From the NCBI RefSeq assembly GCF_009730915.1, contig NC_052481.1, positions 19,464,386-19,528,385 on the forward strand: 64,000 nt of DNA, in the 5' to 3' direction. The notes below the pieces were generated by a model. The model saw only the letters and a program-made list of their open reading frames with translations. It had not been told where the DNA came from and searched no databases. Positions 37,241-47,994 of the stretch are shown one piece after another. The DNA is from Dioscorea cayenensis subsp. rotundata. Its lineage: Eukaryota > Streptophyta > Magnoliopsida > Dioscoreales > Dioscoreaceae. A program made the position numbers and the translations under genes. Every line of letters begins with the position of its first letter. Within the stretch, counting starts at the first letter, position 1.

Positions 37241-37664
37241 CTAATATGTTCTACAACTTCACAATTTAGGGTTTTTTTTCCTCTTTGTTTGGTCTAGTAA
37301 TTATATAATAATTTTATTTTTATTTTTATTTTTATAAAAAAATTATAATTACTTTTACGTTATTTTTATAAAAAAATAATATTTTTTTATTAATTTTTAA
37401 TATTGAGGGCGGGCGGGTATACTGCATGGTACTCGATACCTCGCGTCAGAGGTGTGGGTTTGGGTTTTAAAACCCGTCGGGTTCGAGTTCGGGTTCGGGT
37501 ATGTTAGTGGGGGTATCGGATGCAGATGCAGGGTATGTTAGTAGGGGTATCGAGTGCAGAGTGCACGGGTATGATAATACCCGCACCCGACCCGACCCGT
37601 TGCCATCCCTAGTCTCACAGGCGATGTGGGACTATGAACCTGAGTTAATCACTGCGTCCCAACA
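36703..37664. repeat. Two-unit direct repeat inserted in PAB1 copy 2
   Basis: Two units start TTACATAGGGACCCACCA at 36703 and 36893. Both contain AACTGCAG, GAGAATGCGTCTCACA and CTGAGTTAA…CACTGCGTCCCAACA. Unit 2 is split by the hAT MITE at 36987–37611. The matching intron of copy 1 (31310–31340) has none of this, so the sequence is an insertion. Unit 1 has a GGGCCCACAGCGGATGTGGG stretch. The element type is unknown. Confidence 0.7.
36987..37611. mobile_element. hAT-type MITE, 625 bp, 8-bp target duplication
   Basis: GTCTCACA flanks it at 36979–36986 and 37612–37619. Ends are TAGGGATGTCAATAATACCC and, in reverse, TAGGGATGGCAACGGGTCGG. Subterminal tandem CGACC/GGGTC words surround an AT-rich core with a (TA)n run near 37195–37240. 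The empty site GTCTCACA is in the neighbouring repeat unit at 36753–36760. It has no coding capacity. Confidence 0.93.
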
Positions 37665-39412
37665 ATATTTACCACATTATTCTTTTTTTCTTTCCTTATT
37701 GGCGTGAGGCCATTTGGAGTTTTTCCCTACTTGTTGCTGGCTATGATAATGATGGTCCACAACTTTATCAGGTATTCAACAGAGTTTAGTGCTAGGTGTT
37801 TGCAAGCAAATTTGGATTGGTTTTTATTGGTATGAAAAATTAGATTTCATCTCATTCTTTGCTTGCCTCTTGGTTTATTTTAGCATGTCTGAGTTTTATG
37901 GCCTATTCTGCTGGAAAAATCACGATCTTTTTTGGTTCAGCAATTAAGATTTGCAGGATATAATTTTTTACACCTCTTACATACATTATTTTTTCTTGAA
38001 AAATTTAATTTTTAGGTTGACCCATTCGGTTCATACTTCTCATTGAAAGCATCTGCTATGGGGAAGAATGTTTCTGATGCGAAAGTTTCCATAAGAAGAG
38101 GTACAAAATTGGTTGCAAGACTACTACCAGATGATGTTTTGCATAGAACAATTATTAATAGTTATTTCAAGGGATTTTTTTTATTTATTTTCTGAAAGTT
38201 CCATTAATTTACAAAGTACCATTGGCAAGTTTTCCTTGTCAGGTTTCTTCTTATAGTGCAGCATGTATGATGTCTGCAGCTTTCTTCTGTAAGAGGAAAG
38301 TAATAGACAAATGTAGTGTAATAATTGTGCGCACTTGCAACAAAACCAGCCACTAGGAAAAACTATTGAAATGTTTTTATAACTTTAGTTTTATTTGCTC
38401 AGATGTCCTGAAATTAGTCATCTGTTAACATGAAATATATTATTCTTCCTTGTTAAGCTTTGATTGTAGCAAAAAATTCTGGCAAGTATCCAGTTTTCTC
38501 CATAAACTATCTCAGCAAAGTGTGTTGACCGTATTTCTTTTTCTTTTCCTGGTATTATTTATGTTACTTCATTATCTTTCATTAATTCTTAATTACTTCT
38601 TTGTTTGTAGGTACACTGATGATATGGAACTTGATGATGCTGTCCATACTGCCATTTTAACTTTGAAAGAAGGGTATTTTATACGTTGGACTGCTCAGCT
38701 TTCCTTGATTACTTAAAGCTATATGGCAACTTTTTAATAGGTAATATTTTAAATAAAAAAATAATTTAGGTGAAATTAGATAGGTGTAGTTAGTGTAGTT
38801 CATCATTGGATGTTTGACATGTGGTATGAGATGAGTAATTTTTTTTAAAAAAAGTAAAGGTATTATAGGAAAAGTATTATATTTTTATATATTTTTGGGA
38901 CACATGTCACAATGTGAATTGTGAACTACACTAACTAAACAATAGGTTTGAGAGCCAAATTTCAGGCAAGAACATTGAGATTGGGATAATTGGCGTTGAC
39001 TAAAAATTCACGTATGCTGCTGCTTAGTTTCCAGCCAATGCTTTGCCACATAATTTTCATTATATTTGCTATATTTGCTATATTTGTGTGGGTTTGTCAT
39101 TCATTGAAATTTTACTTCTATCACAAGCTACAATAGAGTAAATATGTCAAAGATAAATTAATTCAGATTTTAATCATAAAAATTATTGCTGTTGAATTAA
39201 ATATTGACAAAATTAATTAATAAATACATGTGTTAAAAGTGGATGATGCAAACAGAAAAACTTAAGTTCTTAAGATAAATAAAGTTTTTTTTTTAATAAA
39301 AATGGATAAACTATATTTTATTAAAAAAAAAACCAAGTACAGAAAAATAAGATGAATAATAATAATGGGATGTATTTAATTTCATATTTCTTTTGAAAGA
39401 CTATCAATTACT

Positions 39413-39447
<35 letters not shown>

Positions 39448-39889
39448 AGGAGAATTTCAAAAATAAACCTTGTGGTTTTACTAGTTTTTGCAAAAAGAGA
39501 ATCGCTTTTTAATCTATGTGGTTTCCCGGTTAACAAAAAGAGGTTAACTAAAGCCTTCTAACAGTGCTAACTCACAAGGGTAAAATGGTCAATTTATTTA
39601 AAAATTATCTAATTTAATATTAAAAAATAATTTTTTTAATCTATTAATCTCTCTCAAAATTCTAATTAAAAAAATTACTTAAATCCCAAAAAAACAAACA
39701 AAATCATGTTGGAAAACATGTTTTTTCATGACATGTGACATTTTTTTATAATAAATTGACCATTTTGCCTTGTGAGTTAACATCGTTAAAGGGTTGTTAA
39801 CTGCTCTCTCTTTTGCTAAAAGAGAATCATATAGGTTATGTCTTTTTGCAAAACTGAAAAACCACAAAATTTATTTTTAAAATTTTCCA
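39448..39889. mobile_element. Small TIR element, about 440 bp
   Basis: The left end AGGAGAATTTCAAAAATAAACC and the reversed right end ATGGAAAATTTTAAAAATAAAT begin inverted repeats of about 50 bp that both continue through TTGTGGTTTT and TTTTGCAAAAAGA. It sits in an AATAAT tract that supplies direct flanking repeats but hides the exact duplication length. No coding frames. TIR length suggests a Mutator-type MITE. Confidence 0.65.
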
Positions 39890-40654
39890 TAATAATAATA
39901 AGTGGAAATTGCAAAAAACCCTTTAAGTTTTAGAAATCGCTAAAACACCCCGTTAGTTTTTGCAATCCCCAAAAACCCTCCTTTTTAAAAGTCTATGTTT
40001 TTCAAACCCCAAACCCTTGTAACGGATGCTGAACGGAGTGAGTTTCAAATTTTTGGACGAAAATGCCCTGCATGGGGAGTCGTGGGCTGCAGCCCATCTC
40101 GGCGATTTGAGAGGAAGTGGGCGTTTTCCGTAGGGTAACCCCGAGAGACAATTTATCGGAGCCGTTTAATTGCTTTTTCTCAACTCACGCCTTCGCCTTT
40201 TTCCATTTCAAGCTGCCTCCGAGTTGTCTCTACCTGCAAGCCTCCTGAATTGGCATTTCATCGCCTTTTTCCCTTTCCACCCAGTATCTCGAAGGAGAAG
40301 TCCCCTCAGCAACTAGTTGGCATTTCATCGATTGCAATCTAAGGTATTGAGTATGGTTTTACGTTAACCTGCTCACATAAAAGAAAGATTTTTGCTTTGT
40401 TTTTCAGGCTCCCTGCTTTTTGTTGGAAGATATCAAGTCTCGCAGGGGATTTCTACTGGGGTTTTCGTTAGTCTCAGAGGAGATTTCTCAGCTAGGGTTT
40501 TGTTTTGTTTTTGCATTTTTCAGATGTATACACTTTCATCGAAATAGTTTTTTTCGATTGTTATGATTTGTGTAATATTTATAATGTACATTTCCGCTTC
40601 GCTTTGATATGGTTGCAGCTTTTACAAATAAGGTCGACGCTTTAAGAAACGAGA

Positions 40655-40810
40655 TGTTACGGGCTTAACATTTGTTGTCTCTGCTCAAGTATTCTCGCCT
40701 CTGCTTTAACAAAATGGGTCTCTGCTTAACATTTTATATCTCTGCTTTAATAACCGAGAGTTTACCGCTTAAAAACCTTATATTTCCGCTTAAACTTTTG
40801 GTCAATACCG
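40655..40810 (+). repeat. 20-bp motif array 1 in the MULE
   Basis: About seven spaced units of GCTTAA/GCTTTAA, mostly 20–22 bases apart and usually preceded by CT or CC, lie just upstream of the Ulp1-like coding stretch. Unit interiors vary and are T/A-rich. Confidence 0.7.
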
Positions 40811-41715
40811 CATGTCGAATGTGTTGTTATTGTCAGCAGCTTTGTGATTACGGGCGGTCAACCTAGTTAATGGGCGCTGCTATTTGACACCGGCCAGGAG
40901 ACCTTAGTCAACTGAAAGTTACCACGACCCTCGACTAACCCGGGAGATTATTCAAGGACACCGCTTTGCAGCTGCTCAATCGAGTCGAAGCCATATACCA
41001 AGAGAGGGCCCTTCTTGATTCTCTTTTGCAAAGCATCGACGGTCGCACCAATAAATTCAGGATCGGGGAAAGCTCTCACGAGTTTTCAGACCCTCAAGAT
41101 GTGGCCCTCGTTTCTGGTCTCTGCGCTATGCGGCGACGCAGTTGGTCTTTCGTAAGAAGAAAAACCGGTCAGCGTCAAGGGCTGTATCTATCAAAGACCC
41201 TACGAGAGACACAGAGACTCCATCAAGAGCACTCAGCGCAACTTGTTCGACAGAGGGAGAAGAAGATAATTTTGTCAAACTCCCTCGATGGTGACTCATG
41301 GGGCATGTCCCTCTTCCCAAATACATCATGCTCGGCTCGAATCGGATCGCTGATTACGCCGATGATCTATCGCCCATGGGGCGATACGCACGGGCGCTAG
41401 CGACGCACATGCCGGGCTTTTGCATGGAGGATATTCCACTAGTTTGCCGCCCGAGCGCAAGATAGATGCGCGGGAAGAAGACCAACACGAGGTACATTAA
41501 GGGTTGCTCGGTCGCGCTTAACGCCTCTGGTTTTACGAGATGACCGTAACGGGAAGAAAGTCCGCTTCAGGAAGATCCCAAGGATGCTGCATACTGTGAA
41601 AGTACTTACCTAAGGAAGCGACTCGGTAGAAACGAGCTTGTCATCGTCAATGGAAAAGAGGTAATAAATCATGGACAATGTTTAACATAAGTCTTTAATG
41701 TTTAAACATTTTATT

Positions 41716-41850
41716 TAGCGCTTAACTTTAGTATTTACCGCTTAACTATTATTTATACCGTTTAAATATTTTGTTCTCCGCTTAATTATATTCTATAACG
41801 CTTTAAATATATAAACACTGCTTAAATATAGTTTTTATAGTTTAAAAATG
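41716..41850 (+). repeat. 20-bp motif array 2 in the MULE (intronic)
   Basis: Six consecutive units start CGCTTAAC, CGCTTAAC, CGTTTAAA, CGCTTAAT, CGCTTTAA and TGCTTAAA at exactly 20-base steps, then a decayed unit. It lies between a GTAATA donor and a GTTAG acceptor of the plus-strand gene. Confidence 0.85.
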
Positions 41851-43054
41851 AATGATCTCACTGAAATTGTTCGTTTATATATGTTAGTTTCCCCGAAATG
41901 GTTCCTAGCAACGTCAAGAAGAAATATTTGTCAGGGGCCAACCGACGGATGGATGCCATCGCTCCCGAACCACTTGCTCAAGGCAAGATGAGAGTGCAGC
42001 CTCTATCGCGTGCGCTACTGGACGCCTGCTCTCCTACTTCCACCCCACCACGCAAGACGCATTCCTCGACGCCGAGAAGCCCTCCCCTACCCCTAGCAGA
42101 TCGCAACAACCCCCTACCACGACAACGATGCGGGCCCTCCGACCACGGCACTCCTCCGACCGCGGGCACTTTCACCGTGACATTGGGCGAAGATGTCACC
42201 GCAACTCTTACGCAGTACGCCAGATATTGACGACCGAAGTTTCCTCGGCTCGCTCGCGTGGAGGCGCTGAAGGACGTTTCACAACCTACCGCGCCTATCC
42301 CTCGAAAAGAACTCGAAGCACCCGTGACCTAACGAGGCGTCTGGGAATTCGACTACCACGTACATCATCCGGGAAGGTCATTCCAAGGCGCCACATTCAA
42401 GAGACTTGCGAAAAAGAGGAGAACAATATCGCTTCGCTCCACCGCCGTACCGACGACGAACACATAGAACACCATCGCTCGGACGCTGCTATCGAGTCTC
42501 GCCGCTGATGATATGGACACGGCGCGGAGGACATCGTAGATGATGTGGCCGCTGTCACGGCTGAGAAGGTCGCCGACTCTCTCTCGATGAAATCGCCGAC
42601 CGCGGAACCGGGCCGCCGAGATTAGCGGCATCAAAGATGGACACAATCCTCAAGATCAAGAACAGTTAAGGAGCGGTCTCCCAACGATGCCGTTGTCATC
42701 GGCCACGCGCTGAGAAGATCGTCGAATCCGCTGCGCCGTGGGCCGCGCCGGCCGACAAGATCGCAGCCCAAGCCGTACACAATCCCACAACAAGAACAAC
42801 CATGTAAGGATGTGTCTCGCAGCTGATGCTGCCGCCATCGTCCCCCTGCATCGAAGGAAGATGTCGACGAAGACCCCGACCGAGCAACGAGAGAGATGAT
42901 CAAGGCCAATCAAAAAATCGATACGACGTGTTCTGAAAACTTTTTATTCAAGAAGAAGAAATGGGTCGGGTCTCGAGTCGTTTTAACAAATACGAGCGAG
43001 GAGTCGATGAGGATCTTCCTCAACCGCTCTACTGGATCGGTAAGTGTAACGCTT

Positions 43055-43230
43055 TTGACGCTATTGTTTAAAAAGGTTTCTTATAGTGTTTAACTATTTC
43101 CTAATAGTGTTTAATACCTTTTATGTTATCATTTAAGTTTTCTACTTATCGCTTAATTATATATAATATCATGTAACAATTGATAATATCATTTAAATAT
43201 TTACAATATGGTCTTATTATATCTCGTTAT
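43055..43230 (+). repeat. 20-bp motif array 3 in the MULE (intronic)
   Basis: About nine units (TTGTTTAA, GTGTTTAA, GTGTTTAA, CATTTAAG, CGCTTAAT, CATGTAAC, CATTTAAA and others) at about 20–23-base steps follow a GTAAGT donor of the plus-strand gene. Confidence 0.8.
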
Positions 43231-44214
43231 CGCTTAATCCCTCAAAGACCGCCGTGTGGAAGAACGACGACTCGCAGCCACCACACGCCGATGCATTATA
43301 CACGCGCTGAGGGGAAGGAGACGGTCATCGATGATGTGATGGACGCCAGATGCATCATACAAAAAGTCACGAGCAAAGAGCCATATCCTCACAAGAGCGC
43401 GCTCCATCACCGTCGATCATTATACTGCTTATGTCAAAGCAGTGACGACGCACTATGACACAATTATGGCTATGATCGATGCTGCACGAACCCCGCATGA
43501 AGTTCAAATTGTCATCCTCCCGATAATCATGAATGGCCACTTCCATGTCGTCGTCCCCGACAATGATAAACAAGAATACAGTGATTATTCTTCATGTCCG
43601 GGCACGATAAGGACGCTATTGGACATGGTAAGTTCTTTTAATTACGTCCGATTAATATCTCGCTTTGGTATTTAAATCGGTATTCTAATCTCGACTCTGC
43701 ATATCTCGACAATGAATCTATTCGACCTTTCGTGTCGATATGGAGTTAGGCGAGCTCGACGACTGCAAAGTACCCGCTGCAAGCACGCATACGTAAAACC
43801 CCACGCCTAAAAACAAGGAAGCGCCGATCGCTACCGCCCACGCTACGCGGTTTATCGAGCACCATCGTCAGGGGTGAGAAGTTACGGCCACCGCAGCATG
43901 AGCGCTCCTTACCTTAGATTACGGTATGTTACCCGCGATACTTAAGGAGGGAGGCATACCTGCGTCCACGACAAAGGGGTGTCGCATGCTGGGTTAAATT
44001 TTTGTTTTTCAATAACATGTCCTCAGATATCTCGACCGACAATTTTGTTTTCAAATGTAAATATGGACAAATTCAATTCATTGTTTTTCGTTCAAGAACA
44101 TGACTTGTATATCTTAATGTAAATTTTTGTTTGTTTTTGAATTGCAGAAAAGGTGTTAAATTCCATCTGGTTTTATTTCATTGTTTAATTTACGCTTGTA
44201 ATTGTGTACATTTC

Positions 44215-44400
44215 ACTTTCATTGTTTAAATATACTATATATCGCTTTAAACATCGGGCTTTTAAATATTTCAAAAATACAAAACATGTACCCGCTTAAA
44301 AATAACACCGTCTCTGTTTAAATAAAACGCACTCATTGTTTAAACATCGACTGAAATATTTCAAATTACAGCAGTATCCGCTTAAAATAACAACGTCCCG
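44215..44400 (+). repeat. 20-bp motif array 4 in the MULE
   Basis: Looser units (TTGTTTAAAT, CGCTTTAAAC, CCGCTTAAAA, CTGTTTAAAT, TTGTTTAAAC, CCGCTTAAAA), still plus-oriented, between the convergent genes. The spacing is about 21 bases where clear. Confidence 0.6.
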
Positions 44401-45064
44401 TCGTAAATACATTCAATTCGTCAGAAAGAGTAAGAGTTTAAACGTGAAAGGTTCCCATCAATACACAATGCTTTCCCCGTCATCGCTTCTATTAACAATG
44501 CCTAGTCGGCGACGCTTTCATTACAAGATCGCCGATCGCGACCGATCCTCGGGCACGGTCGCGAATGTAACTCGCGGACATCAAACGCCATCGACTCGAT
44601 CCTCTTTTCGCCCAGGCCGCCCTAGGTCGCTTTTCTAGTCACAAAGGTCGCAGAACGAAGCTCACGATTTTCGCCCTCAAGGCCCGCCATCGCTCGGGTA
44701 TGGGGAATATAGCTTCCTTTGTACGCCCAGCCTTTGTAATTGTCGACGCGAAGTACCCGCTAATAAATCGACGTACGCTGGTGTTCTGCTCGCATTATTG
44801 CCGCCGCTAAGCATGTTTGCAAGGGATACCATAAACTCGCCACCTCTCGACACGAACAAGTTCCGATGGCGAGATCCACGTAGTTGCACGCATTGGTCGA
44901 TCACTCGTAACGATCATCGACACAACGACCAACACGAAGATTTCGGCCGCCCTCAACAATGATCTCTAACTTCGAATGTATGTCTGGGCATAAGTAGCTC
45001 TCCCATTTGGTCGCTGCTCACGGGCTACATAACATGCGGCATCAACTCGAACCCTGCAAATAAG

Positions 45065-45215
45065 GTTAAACAAAGACAATGATGGTTAACATTGGTCAAC
45101 ATGTTTAAACATTATCGTAATTATTTAAACGAAAATGATTAATATTTAAAGTCGCATAAGTGTAATTAAACAAAAGATTGAGAATGTTTAAAGGGTAATA
45201 CTAAATGTTAAGTGT
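45065..45215 (-). repeat. 20-bp motif array 5 in the MULE (intronic, inverted)
   Basis: Units of GTTTAA/CTTTAA type read on the minus strand (seen on plus as TTAAAC), at roughly 20-base steps. It lies next to a minus-strand acceptor (TTATTTGCAG at about 45052–45062), inside the transposase gene. Confidence 0.65.
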
Positions 45216-46559
45216 AAAACCAACATTCGCAGACACCTTTATGGAGTCGACCATTTTCGCCACCCGAGAAACGACGAGCTTCCTCGATCCAAGCATCGAA
45301 TCGACTCACGACGCTCGAATACATCTCACCCCCAACGATCACCTCCGAACGTATAATTCGACCAATGTGCCATATCCGATTTATTAATCAACCAGCTGAT
45401 GAGCTTCGGGTGATATGGCTCGCAGCTCATTCACTAGTATCATCGAAATCTTTTAGCCGTGGATGCCCACGCACGCTGGAAGCATATGTACTCAAGACTC
45501 TCCCTCAACGCCTTCCCAAGTCCGACATCGGGCTTTCATAAAATTGGCCTCCAAATGTCGAAGACAAGACGCATGTGGCGAAGAAGGGAAGACTCGCAAT
45601 CGCGCTCACAAGGCCCTCGACTGTCCGACTACTGAAGGTAATTATCTCATGATAATCTCCACCCTCGTGATAAGGCATCGCCTAACTTAGATACGAACTC
45701 AAGTCCAATCGCATCGGGTCTCGCTGGTCGACTCATACCGAAGGCGACGGGAAAAACCATTGTTACCATCTTTCCCTCGTGGCACCCAAAGAGTGTACCC
45801 TCGATATTTTTCCAAGGAGGGTGGTACCATCGAGAAAACAGCTAGCCGCCCCGCAAGCCCTCGAATCCCACAATACACGCTACCGAAAAGAAAAAGAATG
45901 CACGCTTAAAAACGATCACCGCTCTCTCCACGATCGCAACGCCGCCGGATTTCGTCTCTCACTCATCTTATCCACATACCAAAGCAAACAATCATAGTCG
46001 GAGATGTCACCGCTGCCGAGGATTACCCGCACGCTCTTTTTCCCAACCAAGCCTCGCTAGTATGGTATGTGGACACCATGTTCCCGCAACATGTCCTTCC
46101 GAATGTCGACGGCCTCAGCATAAGGGACGGTCCCTCGAGCTTCCCGAATCACTCGCGCGCTAACCCATTTTTCGACGCTTTCGACGCTGACGTCAACCTA
46201 CGCCACCACCGCAAGTGCGACGGGTCGATTGTCTTGATTCTCGAAAGTATTTTTTTGTTATACTCTTTTGATGCACGAAGGCGCTAACGACAACCATCTG
46301 CAGCAAGATTCCACACCACTCGACTGTTTTTCGCTCTTTTATGAATTTGAAGTCAAAATTCCTTTTGATCGCATGATTTCGAGCACATCCCTCGAAAATG
46401 TTCGACACCGTCAAAACGTCTGTCCAATATCCAACGACAACACTTCGTAATGATCCGACGAGGAAGGAAGACATCCCACACCGCCGTGGTCACCATGGGG
46501 ACGAATGGGAGCACTCGCAATCTCGAATTCTCGCCAACACTTCACCAAATGAAAAGATC

Positions 46560-46705
46560 AATACGTTAAGCTGAGAGTATAATGTTTAAGCGATAATGAC
46601 AATAGTTAAACGTTAAATTAAAATACTTAAGCAATTAACTAATAACGTAAAGGACTAGTATAATATGTTAACCAAATGACTTTTGATATATTTAAACAAT
46701 AAACT
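46560..46705 (-). repeat. 20-bp motif array 6 in the MULE (intronic, inverted)
   Basis: On the plus strand, units end in TTAAGC, TTAAGC, TTAAAC, TTAAGC, GTAAAGG and TTAACC at 20–21-base steps, so the motif CGCTTAA-type runs in the minus direction. A GTAAGTTCC donor of the minus-strand gene lies just upstream (about 46745). Confidence 0.8.
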
Positions 46706-47354
46706 GACCCCTGCATAACCGGAATAATTAAAAGAAAAGGAACTTACAACGAGTAAACCTCGCTTTTCATTAGGATTCTAGCAACGGGCACATTTTCCTG
46801 CTCTCGACGACAAGATCAACTACAAAGACATTTGAAGATGGAACGGACGTGACACATCCTACTGAAGTCAACATCATTTTCGATCAGCAAACCGCTTTTA
46901 TATCCATCCGTGTGACTGAACTTAACCCTCGATAAGAGAAACTTCGAGACCCCATCGCCACATATCTCGCCTAACACCAACTCCCAAGAAGTCTCGAGCC
47001 GGAACATTAGCACTCTTCCCTCCCCCGTCAATCTAGCAATACCACAAAAACTTCCATAATATATCGGTCGAAAACCAAATCGTACATAAAACCAAAATGA
47101 AATGAAGAACAAAAAAGAAGACGAAGAAGAAGAAGTAGAAGATGTAAAGAACAAACAAGCAAATCGAAAAGGCAAACAAAAATCGACAGACTGTATGACA
47201 TAGAGGTTAGGGACTAGACGTGATGTGATTGGGCGGTATTTTTTTCCCTCCATCCCAAGGGCAAAAAGGGAAATATATGTCACCGTCATGAGGAAGACAT
47301 ATCGTCATCGCTCGAATGAAAGTTTCTCAACACAACATGAGTCTCCTCGTAAAC

Positions 47355-47680
47355 GCTAAGCTTTTTTTATGTTTAAACAGTATACATATAGTGTTTAAAA
47401 AAACGGTTAATTGTTTAACTAAAGTCTATATCATTTAAATAATATGTTATCGTTTAAATCGAATGCTTTCAACGACATCGCATCAAGATGAGTACCTCCC
47501 CGGGTCACCGCTTAAAACATCTTTACGTATTTTCTTAAACACCGTCTGTCATTGTTTAAAGAGTAACTCGAGTAGTGTTTAACTTTTTCTATTATTTACA
47601 CCGCTGTCATTGCTTTTTAAAAGAGTAATCTTTTTCTTAAACACCGCTGTCACTGCTTAAACATATTTACGTATTTTCTA
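47355..47680 (+). repeat. 20-bp motif arrays 7–8 in the MULE
   Basis: Units GTGTTTAA, TTGTTTAA, ATCATTTAA and TCGTTTAA at exactly 20-base steps (47378–47460) are followed by looser CGCTTAAA/TTCTTAAAC units to 47680. They are plus-oriented but lie upstream of the minus-strand transposase, outside any coding block I can name. Confidence 0.75.
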
Positions 47681-47994
47681 TTGCTTACAACGACGCTCTT
47701 TTGCTTCCCACATCGCTTTTGTTTTTACTAGGTCTATGCTTTAAATTTCGTAAGTTCACAAACCAAATAAGCTTGTTTCGCTTTTATTTATAAAAAGATT
47801 TACAACATTTACAACGTCCCGCTCTGGACTTTGACACTCACGACTGACCGTGATAACGAAAACAAGTGTCTCAGACATCTCAACGCTCACACGGTCTAGA
47901 CAACATGCGCATCAACTCTGAACCCGCACAACGCACAACATTAAAAAAGGTTAAACAACACACATTCATGAAAAACGACTATTAATCAATGTGG

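Larger units (their letters stand above)
32917..39190 (+). pseudogene. PAB1: 20S proteasome subunit alpha-2 (PAB1), tandem copy 2, disrupted
   Basis: It starts inside the counterpart of intron 1 and so lacks exon 1. Exon equivalents are 32990–33066, 33441–33505, 33844–33890, about 34691–34764, 36476–36539, about 37704–37774, about 38018–38100, 38611–38673 and about 38946–39010. Exons 2–4 keep the same lengths as copy 1 (77, 65 and 47). Lesions: the exon 5 acceptor is lost and the exon has stops; exon 6 lacks about 4 bases; the exon 7 acceptor is lost and there is a 2-base insertion in GGAGTTTTTCC; exon 8 is one base short; the last visible exon has TAA (GVD-stop). It carries insertions at 35212–36280 and 36703–37664. 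It joins directly to copy B of the GEM/hydrolase block. Confidence 0.85.
40966..43640 (+). pseudogene. Ulp1-like (C48) cysteine protease fragment in the MULE
   Basis: Coding-like, GC-richer blocks are separated by AT-rich arrays with plausible donors (GAG|GTAATA near 41660; ATCG|GTAAGT near 43038). The clearest block, 43442–43640, reads VILPIIMNGHFHVVVPDNDK, then QEYSDYSS. This resembles the stretch around the catalytic His of Ulp1-type SUMO/ubiquitin-like proteases (H-x-H-x-VVV-x-D). An N-terminal block at 40966–41330 begins QLLNRVEAIYQERALLDSLL and may be helical. I could not find a convincing catalytic Cys region. Frames break often between blocks, so it is a pseudogene or carries sequence errors. 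Family assignment rests mainly on one motif and on context. Confidence 0.5.
44640..47289 (-). pseudogene. Degenerate MULE (MuDR-type) transposase
   Basis: Read 5' to 3' on the minus strand. An N-terminal region (47289–46816) includes FRLETSWELVLGEICGD and DGYKSGLLIENDVDFSRM, as in the N-termini of plant MULE transposases. A MuDR-type DNA-binding block (about 46450–46290) reads GCARNHAIKRNFDFKFIKE. Then DIRKDMLREHGVHIPY (about 46115) and ISDYDCLLWYVDK (about 45990). A DDE-core trace (about 45860–45700) reads GKDGNNGFFPVAFGMSRP across a frame change. Last is a SWIM-like zinc region (about 44860–44690), shifted from C-x-C…IPCKH into CREVASLWYPLQTCLAAA, followed by VDNYK…AYK and IP. Frameshifts and stops break every part, so it cannot encode an active enzyme as written. 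AT-rich arrays sit in its apparent introns. Confidence 0.75.

Noticed and set aside
42128-42909. Overlapping frames of 60–126 codons on both strands in the MULE
   Set aside because: GC-richer sequence with few stops gives chance frames on both strands; none carries a recognisable motif.
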